Assembly: GCA_015501055.1 (NCBI GenBank)
Contig: JADNYV010000013.1
Span: 62,001-126,000, forward strand
Source: Mucidula mucida
Lineage: Eukaryota; Basidiomycota; Agaricomycetes; Agaricales; Physalacriaceae
Length of the DNA stretch: 64,000 nt
Reading direction: 5' to 3'
This document shows, piece after piece, positions 1-10,484 of this stretch. The translations under genes were made by a program, and so were the position numbers. How positions within the stretch are numbered: position 1 is the first letter of the stretch; the number at the start of each line of letters is the position of its first letter. Under the pieces are notes generated by a model. The model was not told the origin of the DNA. It made no database searches and saw nothing but the letters and a program-made list of their open reading frames with translations.

Positions 1-475
1 TTATTCCCTATCTGCTCTCCTTGACACCGGAGAACGATCTAAAGGCGACATTCAATGCCATCGCAGCGCATGAACAGGCCCTCGTCGAACCGCTGCTTTC
101 CTTCCTCACTGATCCTGTTCAAGAAGCGCGCGGCGTCCGAGTCGTCGGTGAAGAGAAGTCTGGACTGACACGCGTGCCGACGATTAGCTTCCTAGTTGTC
201 GGGGAGAGACCCATCAAGAGCAAAGATGTGTTAAATTCTTTGATAAGAAAGGAGGCGTGAGTTGGTCTATTCAATAGTTATACTCATCCGTTCTAATTGG
301 TATGTATCTCCAGATCGGAATTCGATACGGCCACTTTTACGCACACGGACTCGTAGACAACTTGGAGCCGAAGGTTGACATTGATGATGGCGTTGTGCGG
401 ATATCATTGGTGCACTATAATACCGTGGAAGAGGTCAGCACTATTATCGGCATTCTGAAGGAGGTATTGGCATGA
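1..475 (+). CDS. Cysteine desulfurase-like class V aminotransferase, 3' end (partial)
   Basis: The gene enters from the left edge. Exon 1 runs to about 256 and the last exon is 314-475, joined by a GT-AG intron. The end reads IGIRYGHFYAHGLV, then an acidic stretch, then VVRISLVHYNTVEEV. That GIRxGHF...VRxSLxHYNTxEEV pattern is the usual C-terminus of the cysteine-desulfurase-like branch of PLP class V aminotransferases. The lysine that binds PLP lies upstream, outside the window, so activity cannot be judged. One oddity: the frame before the intron yields LIRKEA, whereas one extra base near 241 would give the expected FDKKGG joined to IGIRYG. A single-base deletion, real or a sequencing error, is therefore likely. 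Confidence 0.75.
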
Positions 476-712
476 GGCGGTCACTCAATTGAAACGTTGA
501 TTGTATGGACTGTGTAAACAATGTATGTAATCATAGACCCGAGACGGAAACAGAAACACACTGAGAAGTACAGGGAACAAGTCTTCACTCTCTAGTTACA
601 TCGAGTTCCATCACGCTTGTTGATAACCAGGAGCCATTGCTCAGTCAGAATGTACATACATACAAGCCCAGCGTCAACAAGTACGCAGGACGTCACTATC
701 CTCTCATAGTGA

Positions 713-1065
713 TCAGAGAGATTGACGAGGAGATGTAGAGCGTGGTACACTGGGGACGCGGTGGGATATCGTCTGGAAGGACTCATTAAACTCAGTCAAC
801 GAAAGCACTACATAGACATTGCTGACATTCTCAAAATACAACTTTCTCCCACGCCTCTCTCGTGCTTTCACAAACGCTCTAACTCTCCGTCTTCCCTCAC
901 TCAAAAACGACTCCGGAATCCACGCCGCGCCTCCCACCGATGGGCCAACCTTCTTCGCCGCGAAAAGGTCCTCAATATCCGCCACATCAACCGGCTGCTT
1001 CAGCCTCATATGCATCTTGGCCGTATCCACGCCTGCAGCTTCAGCAGCAAAAGCATAGGTGATCG
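713..1065 (-). pseudogene. Possible coding remnant, unknown family
   Basis: A reading frame of about 105 codons (VDVADIEDLFAAKKVGPSVG, then a basic stretch and KLYFENVSNVYVVLS) has protein-like composition and continues upstream as ITYAFAAEAAGVDT before meeting stops. A further piece, NFNSDFYTVASKDPFASC, can be read around 1150-1240 in another frame on the same strand. I recognise no family. The broken frames suggest either a multi-exon gene whose introns I cannot place or a decayed copy. Confidence 0.25.
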
Positions 1066-1876
1066 CGATGCGTTATAGATGCCGTCGGGACGTTGGGGAT
1101 ATTCATCACGCCCGGGAGAAGGAGATCCACTTTACATGAGCGGCGGTACCCCGAGAGGCGGTACCACAGGACGCGAAGGGGTCTTTGGATGCGACGGTGT
1201 AAAAGTCAGAGTTGAAGTTGGTGACTTGGCGCTTGAGAGACGGAACAGCCGAGGACTATGTCCTGATAAGATAATGAGAGACCGGATGTGAGTTGATTTT
1301 TAAAAAAACATACATTCGGTGTGCGCGACATGATTCCGTTTACTGAACATGCGACGCTGCCGACGAAGCATGAGCTGTATCCCAGGCTTCTCAACACATT
1401 GACGGTGCGACAGAAAACACTTCGGTCGATGTGAGGATGGCGGGGCGTCGCGGTCTGGACGAAATCAAGGATGAATATCCACTGTTAGTAGAGCGGTATG
1501 CTGAGGAGTATATGGAGCCGTAGGACGAGGACATGATCGATAAGCGTCGTGTGAGAGAGAACCACCACCTCATAGGGCAGAGCTTAAATGGCATCTGTCA
1601 GAATTGAGGAGAAACCAGCGCGTCAGTGACACAAGCTGGATGTGCAATATTCAGTCCTGCAAACGACAGAACAGATAGTCACTGTTGAATCATTAACGAG
1701 AAGGAAAACCCGAGATCATAACGCAAGGTACCTTTATTCCACCACCCGACCTTGGTTGCAAATAGCTCCTTGGTAGACCTCAGCAAAGAGAGACGCGTCG
1801 CATTAACCGTTACCGAGAGCCTTTTAGTACTTTTCAAATAATGGCATTCAATTGGTTTGCGCGAGTATTTGCAGCC
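1066..1876. other. Intergenic stretch, no gene supported
   Basis: Short frames around 1430-1590 on the plus strand (DEIKDEYPLLVERYAEEY, a stop, then DEDMIDKRRV) look faintly protein-like but hold in-frame stops and match nothing I know. The remainder, up to the end of the DJ-1 gene on the opposite strand, shows no recognisable signal. Confidence 0.3.
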
Positions 1877-2533
1877 CTACAAGCCGTACAGATCAGCGAA
1901 AGGATCCTGCGTGGGATCCGTGTGTCTCTCGTATTCCATCACCTCAGCAACAGTCTTCGCCGCTTGCGCGCCATACACGTCCTCCATGAACGCCAACATC
2001 GCATCGATACCCGCGCTCACGCCCGACGACGTGTAAATGTTCCCGTCAACCACCCAGCGAGCATGTGTCACCCAATCTACCTTGGGGCCTAGGGCCACGG
2101 CCCACTGCCACGAGCGCTTGTTGGTGGTGGCCTTGCGCCCGTCTAGAATGCCGGCGCGCGCGACGATTGTCGAGCCTGTGCACACGGTGACGAGGTACTT
2201 CAACGAGGGATAGACCGATGCAATGAAGGCGATGACGGGAGCCATGACCTCGTCAGCGCGCGTACCCGCGCCCCCTGGGACGAGGAGCACGTCCAGTTTC
2301 TCGGGAGGATTCGCATAGGTATGAGTGGGCACAACAGATTGTGCGCTGTTCGAATTTGGATTCTTGAAAGTCTCGGTTGAGACTGGGGAAAGGGTAGGCG
2401 CTAAGATATGGAGCTGGATGGTGTGATCGATTGCGAGGATGTTCAGTGCATCCAATGGCCCGAATACGTCGAGAGCCTGAAAGCCGGGGAAAAGAGCTAC
2501 ACCGAAGTGGACTGGGACTGAATCTGTGGACAT
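1877..2533 (-). CDS. DJ-1/PfpI (ThiJ) family protein
   Basis: A single-exon gene encodes 218 residues, the usual size for this family. The fold markers are present in order: an N-terminal strand FGVALFPGFQALDVFGP (residues 10-26), the LLVPGGAGTR loop (about 83-92) and the nucleophile elbow TVCTGS with Cys118, followed by ARAGILDGRKAT and ITSSGVSAGID-like segments. These are class I glutamine-amidotransferase-like DJ-1/PfpI domains; the fungal VCTGS branch resembles isonitrile hydratase and its relatives, but the substrate cannot be read from the sequence. The ATG at 2533 directly precedes conserved sequence. The gene is intact and has no close neighbour in the same direction. Confidence 0.85.
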   Translation of the reverse strand: MSTDSVPVHFGVALFPGFQALDVFGPLDALNILAIDHTIQLHILAPTLSPVSTETFKNPNSNSAQSVVPTHTYANPPEKLDVLLVPGGAGTRADEVMAPVIAFIASVYPSLKYLVTVCTGSTIVARAGILDGRKATTNKRSWQWAVALGPKVDWVTHARWVVDGNIYTSSGVSAGIDAMLAFMEDVYGAQAAKTVAEVMEYERHTDPTQDPFADLYGL

Positions 2534-3270
2534 CGTATAGCTTGAGCTTTGACCTCAGATGTAGATGTAGAGGCTTACTCACTGGTTGACATTATAAAGA
2601 GAGTCAAGAAACCGAGGTGTGCCAAGATCAGTTATCGGTCAGCACAATCCGGGAGTTCGAAACCGACGTGTGAGGCCCTCCAAGCGGTTCGTTCAAATAG
2701 TATCACCGGTTTTGTCCCCTGACACATATGTACAATTTCTTGCACCTTTTTTTGGGCCGAAATGTCCGACATTCAGAACGGGCTTTCCACCAGACGCCGT
2801 GCTAGGATAAGCGTACGTAGGGCCACTATAGCTATTCAATGGGTGGGGATGGTCAATGACGGCGTTCAGCACGTCGCGTCGGGCGAAAGACGCGTTCGCG
2901 GTTGGCTATACAATCTGTACGACAGAAAATCAGACCTCATCCTTTTACAGAAATGCACGACATTTTATCATACGTTTCGCCACATATGTACGACAAAAAG
3001 AACGAACCTTCTGGGGGGCCCTCGTGTCGCACAATCCGGGATTTCGAAACCGTCGAAGTTGTCGACATAATGGCGAGAGTCAAGCACCGACTGCCACTAC
3101 TCGGCAATCCGGGAATATAGCCGACGTGTACTTATGACACATCGTCCGTTTTCTCCCTTATGCTTCGAAACTGCTTGCTCCGCTTGGCACGTCGAGCGGT
3201 AGTGGTTCGAAAAAGGGAAATTTTACCAACTCGGCAGCCGGACCGGAGCCTATCTTTATCTTTCTCCTCC
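2534..3270. repeat. Intergenic region with diverged internal repeats
   Basis: Two segments echo each other: near 2637-2672 and near 3034-3064 both contain CACAATCCGGGA followed by TTCGAAACCG, and a third weaker echo (GCAATCCGGGAATATAGCCG) lies near 3103-3122. They may be remnants of a short repeat. No coding gene is supported here. The last 100 bases include a possible in-frame upstream extension of THG1 that I reject. Confidence 0.35.
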
Positions 3271-4290
3271 ATGGCGGGCACTAAATATCAATATGTCAAA
3301 AAGTTTGAACTGCCGGACCCTCTGCTTCCTGGGATGTTCATGTTACTCCGCTTGGACGGGCATAGTTTCCATCGGTACGTCTGTATCCTTTTACATGACT
3401 TGACTCTCACGACCACAACAGCTTTTCAGATGAACACGCTTTCGTGAAACCAAACGATCTCGCGGCGCTCGAGCTCATGGATCATTCCGCTCAAAGCCTA
3501 ATGGAGGAGTATCCGGATATCGTTATGGGGTTCGGTGAATCAGACGAGTATAGGTAGTGCGCGTCTACAATGATCGTGAATCCAGCCATTGACTCCGACC
3601 CAGTTTCCTCCTACGAAAAAGCACCTCTCTCTACAACCGCCGAGAATCCAAGATCGTCTCTACCCTAACTTCCTACTTCACCTCTTGCTACGTATTAAAC
3701 TGGCCCAAATACTTCCCGGACAAACCGCTGAAATACCCACCATCGTTTGACGGACGGATCGTTCTATATCCCGGGGAGCGCGAGATCAAGGACTATTTTG
3801 CCTGGAGACAAGCTGACAGTACGTCACTCGACCGCCGCCCGCGCCCTCCTGCTTAACTCGTCCAAGCATAGCACACATCAACAACCTCTACAACACGACT
3901 TTCTGGGCCCTTGTGCAGCAAGGTGGGGAAACGACCACGCAAGCGCACGCGACATTAAAGGTAGGTACTGTTACTGCCGCTCTCACAATAAGCTAACGTC
4001 TGGGACAAGGGCACATTCTCGAAAGACAAACACGAGATATTGTTTTCTCGATTCTCCTTGAACTACAACACCATCGATCCGCGATATCGAAAGGGGAGTG
4101 TTCTTGTTCGGACAAAAGTAAGACTTTCATGCTACCAAATGAATCCAGAGCTAACTCGATCAAGTTACCTGAGGAAGAAGAATCAGAGCCGAAGAAGAAG
4201 AAAGCGAGACCACGAACCGAAGTCGATCTGCTGCATTGCGATATCATTCAAGATGACTTTTGGACACAAAGAAAGATACTAGAAGATTAG
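3271..4290 (+). CDS. THG1: tRNA(His) guanylyltransferase
   Basis: Thg1 adds the essential G-1 base to the 5' end of tRNA-His. Six exons (3271-3374, 3422-3553, 3604-3818, 3872-3960, 4010-4117, 4165-4290) splice at GT-AG sites into 257 residues, near the yeast enzyme's length. The start [13 protein letters not shown] matches the family start. Catalytic signatures are intact: [29 protein letters not shown] with the metal-binding acidic pair, and [15 protein letters not shown]. The C-terminus has an acidic-basic linker ([15 protein letters not shown]) before WTQRKILED. An in-frame ATG at 3160 would add a basic leader, but the conserved start argues against using it. Confidence 0.93.
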
Positions 4291-4572
4291 GTTGGCTTTC
4301 TGGTCAATGACTTACAAGTCTTTCAACTGGTAATTTGACAACCCCCGGTGCCTAGCCCAGGAGGACACTACTGAAATCTGTCTCCAAATCAACCATGTCA
4401 AGTCCATGTACATTTCAATTTCTTTAAGCATTGTCTTGTTATGATGCAGAATTCACCCAAACTCTGAACCAACACTTCGGCAAATACATATCCTTCATAG
4501 CCAGTTTTGAAGAAGACCTATTTGTAGATTCTGGGTAGCCAAAGAGTCAATATCTAGTCAAGGTCAGTTGAT
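4291..4572. other. THG1 3' flank
   Basis: A short AT-rich stretch between the THG1 stop and the solo LTR. The last five bases (4568-4572, TTGAT) are the left target-site duplication of the LTR. Nothing else is recognisable. Confidence 0.5.
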
Positions 4573-5085
4573 TGTTATGCATCGCCATATTTTCACATTT
4601 TCACATCTTCATCATATCTTATCGGGGCTTGCCTTATCAACCAACGGACTGTTTCATCATCTGTTTCATCACCAATCATACTCCTTTTCATTACCGAAGC
4701 CGTACTCATGTCGGATGCACATCAAACACATGGATGACATCATACATGCCGATACCTCATGGACTTCTATGTATACACACATCGACATTGACACATGGTT
4801 TCAGTATTATTACATGCAGTTACCACTGTATTTAATGGTTTCACGGACTAGTAGCATACAACACTGGGTCAAGGGCGTAAAGTATCCCTAGCGGAAACAT
4901 ATATGGACAAGGAGTCCCAAGCACAGACTTACTAGTATATAAGCAGTAGTGTAGTATCATTGTACTTTAGTTCCGATCTCGTTTATACACCTGGCCTAGC
5001 CTAGTTCTACGAATGTAAACACTTTCTTCCCTGAGTCTCTCTGTGGTACCTGGTTTAGCCTCGTGGCTATAGTCAGTCGCTAACA
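4573..5085 (+). mobile_element. Solo LTR of a Ty3/gypsy chromovirus, with 5-bp target duplication
   Basis: This 513-base segment starts TGTTATGCATCGCC and ends CAGTCGCTAACA, so it has the TG...CA ends of an LTR. It aligns along its whole length with the two LTRs of the full element at 47419-53936 and with the solo LTR at 55055-55581. It is flanked by identical TTGAT (4568-4572 and 5086-5090), the 5-bp duplication expected for this superfamily. No internal sequence follows, so it is a solo LTR left by LTR-LTR recombination. A TATATAAG box lies at about 4936. Small deletions and substitutions relative to the other copies suggest an older insertion. Confidence 0.93.
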
Positions 5086-6726
5086 TTGATAGTCCAAATT
5101 AGATTATAATACTTGTCCGTCTCAGCAGAGCAGGATTTTCATAGCCTTCATCTCCCAATGATAAAAAGATTCAAGCTGAAGAAGAGCATCAAGTCCGACC
5201 TTATGCCAATTGCTGGTATATGTTGTCTACACACCCAGACATTCAGTGAACAAACAACACCAAAATCAGCGATGCTGTTCCACAAAAATCAATTGTGTCA
5301 GAAAGGCACTTTTGTGGCACCATTTTGTCACATTTCATCAAAGTCACTGAAATAGTAGAACTTGAGCCCCAACAATAATTCAAGTTGCAGCACGGAATGA
5401 TTTCTGGCATCAGATCTCTTATCGCCCGCCATCAAGTCATCAGATACGAGACATAATTTCACCTTGCTGTTTCTCGCCGCTCTTTGTCAAAAGACGGCAG
5501 CAGGTTTTCGCTCATGTGCATGTTGAACTTCAGGTTTTTCGAACTCCGCCAGCGTGAGCTCTCTCCATTGATCTCAAATCCCCTTGAAGTTCCCTATACT
5601 CCACTTGGCTCGGCCCCCGCAATCACTCGCACAGCACAGTGGCAGTCAGGTGCTGCTTGAGCCCTCAGGTTACTGCCAGTCTGCCACACCAATATATGGC
5701 CCGGAATGAAGCCTGACGACAGCAAGGAGAAGACGGTTATGGGAACGAGACCTTGACTGGACAAGGGCGAGGACGAGAGCTACTTGCAACACTGACAACT
5801 GACCTGCCATGCACTACGCTAGCCCAATAAGGACGATGACTGCCTAATCAAACGAGGATGATACCAGACGATGACGTTGTGATATGGGGACTCCAGAGGC
5901 TATGTGAATGCTGACAACAATCACAACTTCGAGATTTACAGCGCTAGTCTGTGACGACGCCTAGCTGGTGACCAACACAATAAGCTTGCGGACGAGACAC
6001 AAACAATGAGCCCACAACCGCAATCAGCCCATGGCGCAATCACCCAAACACACGACACCAACCAGCCTATGACAATGATCTCTGCAACCATCCTGAGTCT
6101 GTGGCCAACAACTTTGATAAGCATGGGACGACATGCGATGAAGCAGCAATGAGCGGCGAGAGGTACAAGCAGCTACGACACTGTGCGTCAAACAAGTGAG
6201 CTCTGAGCAGTGATGACTTCTAGCAGTTGTGACTCAGCAACACTAACATACTTAGGTGCTATAGCGAGGTTAAAGGCTGCAGGTTGGACGCTTCTCGCTG
6301 TCGTTGTGAAAAAGGTGAGATTTCATCATCTTAGTATTTACAGCTCTAATTTCGGCCTGTGCTTCTAGATGCACTCTCCATCTGGATGACAACAGCAGGT
6401 GCAGTGACAAACACGCTGGGATTCATTTATAGCGGCAACAGACTCAAACAAGTGATTATGTTTCCTTACGGTATTGAGCCACTGCTCATTCAACATTTCC
6501 AGGTCCTCATAGATGGGTCTCCTATTCCTTGGGTTGTTTTTGAGGTATTATTACAATTGGCTCATGTCTTTGTATACCGTATATAATACATATGCATTTC
6601 CTCCATTATTTCGAGCAGTGGATATGATGACAATGACACCCCAGCAGTAGTAAAAGGCCGAAACAGAACCCTATCTCGAGACATCAGCGCGTTACATTTC
6701 AGGTATGTGCCAAATTATATCTCTGA
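5086..6726. other. Long intergenic region, no gene supported
   Basis: No family is recognisable in either strand. A few frames of 60-80 codons occur (for example around 6359-6586) but they lack homology I can name, and codon use is not gene-like. The region joins a solo LTR on the left to an inverted repeat on the right and may be old decayed repeat sequence. Confidence 0.4.
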
Positions 6727-7355
6727 CCAAGAGGCGTGCCCGATCCAGATCTCTGATATCATTCCCACGACACCTACCCCCCCATTTTAGGAAACAGCCT
6801 GGACCAAGTCTGTCGGCATTGGGGTGCGGCCATCAGTGGTCCTGTGTCGTCCTCCCAATGCCATTGCCACAGTTCTGCAACGGGAGCATGCAGCCCTTGC
6901 ACATTTACCTGGACTAGGTCAGCCCAGTATCTTTCTCATATGACAGTTGAACTTTGTTTAATTTTTGTAAACAATTTGAACACTGTACATACCAATACAA
7001 CCACACTTCTTCTTGCGCCGCAGTTTCCCGGATGTGAACAGTCTTATAAGTACTATTACTTGAGCATTAATGTGACAGCTAGGTAACAACAGGTCGAAAT
7101 GGACAAAGTATTGCACTACCAAACAATATTCCAATGTCTACAGGCCCACTACCTATTTCCTCATGAGTCTTCATCGAGTCTTCATTTGGCACAGCCTCAC
7201 CAAACATGTTGTTTTTGAATCTCTTAGTGAGTGAAGACACTGGAGCGTGGGCTGAGCTTGACCGAGGTGCCGTGAGAATACGGCAAGAGACGGCAGGAGA
7301 TCGAGTTTCGCGTGGCCTCATCAGTATCAGAGATCTGGATCGGGCACGCCTCTTG
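6727..7355. repeat. Inverted repeat with 31-bp perfect arms
   Basis: The 31 bases at 6727-6757 recur as an exact reverse complement at 7325-7355. The shared stretch begins CAAGAGGCGTGCCCGATCC and ends CTCTGATA. Similarity fades outside it, although TCTCTGAC/GTCAGAGA-type matches continue for some bases on the outer side. Read outward-in, both arms would encode QEACPIQISD, so they could be two inverted copies of a gene fragment or the arms of a decayed MITE. No terminal duplication was found. The 570 bases between contain no recognisable gene. Confidence 0.6.
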
Positions 7356-7546
7356 TCTCTGACAGTAACGTATGTCCGGTACTTTCATGTCACATTTTCG
7401 GTACCCGTCAAATTTACGCCGGATCGGTGTCGCAGATGTCCACCTGTGTATATTGTGTGCCAGTTGAAGGCAGCCGCACACTGGCCAGCCACCATGGAGT
7501 TACAATGTCAGTACCAACAGATACAGTATAAAGCACGCGAAAAGAT

Positions 7547-9263
7547 CTACCAAGGCGCCTTCTTCACCGCAATGCCTTCACTCCGCCATATACCTTGTTC
7601 GACAACAAGTCTCGCACTAACCACACACCCCTCCAGTAGCGGTATACCGGGATACGCATACGAACCGCATATCCACATTCCCGGCCCACCACGCCCACCG
7701 CCCTGCAATGGACCCAGCCTATCCTTGTCCTTTCGCCACCGTGAACTCGCTTTCTCTTTCTGATATAGATCATGAAGTGCTTCTTTCGAAGATAAGCTCA
7801 GCACGGCGCGCTCAAGAGACGCTACGCTGAGTATCCGCTCCTCCTTGGGTTCGATTGTGGGATTTGTCGTCTGAAATACCCTCGGGAGGTGAGGCGGGAA
7901 GGCTTTTGGTCGGGGCAAGATCTGCGTCGTCATGGTGTACGAAGGCGGAAGACATCTAGGCGAGTCTGTCCCTTTCTTGGGGACCGGTCTTGGTATAAAT
8001 GAGATTGAGATCTCTGTGGTCGCGGGTATCGTCGGGGAGGAGGGTTTCGTCTGTGTGATTGATGACAATAGTGGAGCTGTACGTGAAATTATCAAGACAT
8101 CGTATCTGTTCGTGTACGGCTTTGCGACGGATGTCCTGACCAGCGGGGAGGGAATCCGCGTAGAGGATAGGAGCGGGGTACAGCGGTTGGCCTGCGTCGC
8201 AAACACGATGTGATGAAAACCCGAGTGAACAGCAGCCGTCGAGCAATGCACGGAGACAGTACCATCCTGATAGCCTCAATGGAGGAGATGAGTGATGAAA
8301 GATGGACGTGTTTGACGTTGGCCAACAGTCTGGACACAACATCCCGTACGCCGTCTTTCACGACGTAGTGATGTGTTCCTAACGTTAGCCATATGTAATC
8401 TAGTAGACGCGTCAGTAATCGCTACACACAAGGCGGTCATCATACCTAACATCTCCTCTACAGGATGTTCCAGTATTTCCTTCTCCGGTGCTGTGCATAC
8501 AGCAGAGAACAGAGGAATCAAAATAACGCGTGTGAAGTCTGCCCAAGCAATATCAAAACCAGTCCATCGTGAGAGGAGATCAGTCGGTGCAGTGTCCCGC
8601 ACCCAGTAGCGTATGTCATGCTTTCAATACCCGGCGGACGTGTGAAGGGGATAGAGAGCCACAGAAGACGGAGATAGCATAAAGTAGCTGCAAAGTCCAG
8701 AGAGCAAACACTCCCATCGTCCACGCGCTGGCTACAGCTCTGCCTGTCATCCAAGCATTGTAAATGTAGGGATCGCGCATGTTGGAAGGCATGCTAACGC
8801 CTTTCAGCCCTGACGATCCGTTGTAGATCATCTCTGTTGCTATAGAACGCGAAAGGCGACGTGGAGAGAAGGGAGAAGGAATAGGAGAAGTCTCGTTCTA
8901 CGAAAACAACGCCAAGTTTCTTGTAAAGGGCCATAACCTGTTTATAGTAGCCTACGAATAATTCAGCACGGATTTGTCGAAGCCTAAAAACACTCACCGC
9001 CTTGAAAAGACCTCATGGGAACGTCCACGCGCCATGTCTGTTCTTTACCAGGGATAGGCAGTGATATCGACGACGAATCCATGCCCAGCGACGACGTCTA
9101 CCTATGCATCAGCAGCCGCCCGTTCACAACGAAATCACACTACCTTTTCGAACAAATGCACGTCAAACTCGACATCCGCATCCTTGGAACTCGTCAAGAG
9201 ATAAGCAGCAGTCAGACCAGCAAGACCACTGCCAATGACGGCAACTTTGACGGTCCTAGCCAT
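7547..9263 (-). pseudogene. FAD-dependent oxidoreductase (amine oxidase-like), frameshifted
   Basis: The start at 9263 gives MARTVKVAVIGSGLAGLTAAY, a textbook FAD/NAD Rossmann GxGxxG segment, then HLFEK and an intron. The next exon reads MDSSSISLPIPGKEQTWRVD and VPMRSFQGG, then YYKQVMALYKKLG with FSYSFS, a hydrophobic segment around 8650-8750, WTGFDIAWADF with PLFSAVCTAPE, and YIWLTLGTHHYVV. The C-terminus (about 7560-7700) has GGPGMWICGSYAYPGIPLLE, the usual final FAD-binding motif. These pieces lie in different frames and single-base shifts are needed near 8840, 8630, 8260, 8155 and 7975, where no splice sites explain them. The family is clear; the copy is probably dead unless the sequence has indel errors. 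Confidence 0.75.
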
Positions 9264-9839
9264 CGTTTACGCGCGGAAGAGTAAAGCAAGAGGTAAAGAT
9301 GCACATGCTTTAAGTAATTACCTGGACCATCATCGAAGCAGATGACACGATGCTGGTCGCAAAATTTGGCCATTGGCCTCGGCTATATCGGGACAGGTTG
9401 CCGGACAAACCCCTTTCGGTCACTTGTAGAGGAGATTTACCTTGGCATCAAGTGCACAATGTTGAACGGTGGACTTGCACACGAGCGGTGTTATCAAAGA
9501 GAAGTCTTGAAGACGCTGATAATGTTCTACGGTCGAATTAACGTCGCAATTGTTCTTGGTATGGAAGATCTCTCAAGTAAAACGGTTCTTTCTTAGGGTG
9601 TCCCCCCTCGGATTAACCGTCGTCGACACGACTGAAGTTGATGCATCGATGGATATCAGTAACGAGGGATGGAGAACTGCTACGAGTCTACGACTCTGGG
9701 TTTCCCCCAGTCAAAATATCAGAAATCAGTCAGGTAATAAGGGCCACAGGCGGTCAGATGCAACTCCAGGTTGAGCATTTGCAGTAAGTACGCAGAGCAA
9801 ATGTCTCCAAGTTTTCGGAGAGCCAAAAACTTAATCAGA
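9264..9839. other. Intergenic stretch, no gene supported
   Basis: This follows the divergent start of the FAD oxidoreductase pseudogene. A plus-strand frame of 84 codons at 9342-9596 has no recognisable domain. I see no repeat or RNA signal before the hairpin-rich block. Confidence 0.4.
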
Positions 9840-10360
9840 GATTTTCTAATGCTCAGAATGGGGGCATAACGCTTGTCGACGCTTCACGACCTGATTCACG
9901 TGAACAGGTCGCAGGGCCTTCCGTCCTGAATCTTTAGCGCCCAATTAGCGCCCCCTGGATGTAGTCGCGGGCAATGAAATGTTTGATCGACATCTCAGCT
10001 TTCCACCCTTTGTCGAAGTCGTAGATAGACTCGACAGTCAATTGGCACTCAGGCACAAAACACAAAAGCCTTCAAAAAACACATGCCTTGGTACGTAGAT
10101 ACATCGTCCTTCTGACGAGCCAGCTGGAAGGTGCTGGACACTGGACAGGAGATAAACAATCAAGCCAAAGAAAAGTGTGGCGCCGAGGGCGCACGACACG
10201 AGTAAGGTGCCGGAGGCGTTCGCTACCGAGGGTAAGCGAAGTAGGGGTGCCGAAGGCAGGAGGTTCGTTTTGCGACCCGACGGGTAACGAACCACGGATA
10301 CGCCATTTGTGTCCGGAGGAGCTAAATGGGTATCCCAAGTGGGGTGCCGAAGGCGTTTAA
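9840..10360. repeat. Hairpin-rich non-coding block, distant inverted relative of the 18.3/35.6-kb repeat
   Basis: Around 9935-9975 the text TCTTTAGCGCCC and CTGGATGTAGTCG resembles the reverse complement of 20060-20095 and of the matching part of the second copy, and AACAGGTCGCA is shared too. A 25-base hairpin at 9887-9911 pairs CGACCTG with CAGGTCG around the palindrome TTCACGTGAA. From 10175 to 10355 about eight further stems follow one another, many closed over GAA, GAG, GGA or GAC loops. Examples are GCGCC-GAG-GGCGC, TTCGCTACC-GAG-GGTAAGCGAA and GGTTCGTT paired with AACGAACC. There is no open frame of note. Function is unknown. Confidence 0.6.
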
Positions 10361-10484
10361 CAAGGAGAATGTCCCTCATTTTGGGTTTGACTCTTGACTA
10401 TTCCAAGGATTTATCTGAGAGCATATCTCAGTGAACACCCCATAAACGCACAATTCGATGGCCTTCGAGTTAGCCCGCAGCCAT

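Noticed and set aside
3160..3270. In-frame ATG upstream of THG1 that would add a basic, mitochondrial-like leader
   Set aside because: The family start MA(G/N)xKYxYVK begins exactly at 3271; the extension is low-complexity and unsupported.
7206..7763. 185-codon plus-strand frame at the end of the FAD oxidoreductase
   Set aside because: No homology; its right half is the antisense of the conserved GSYAYPGIPLLEG exon.
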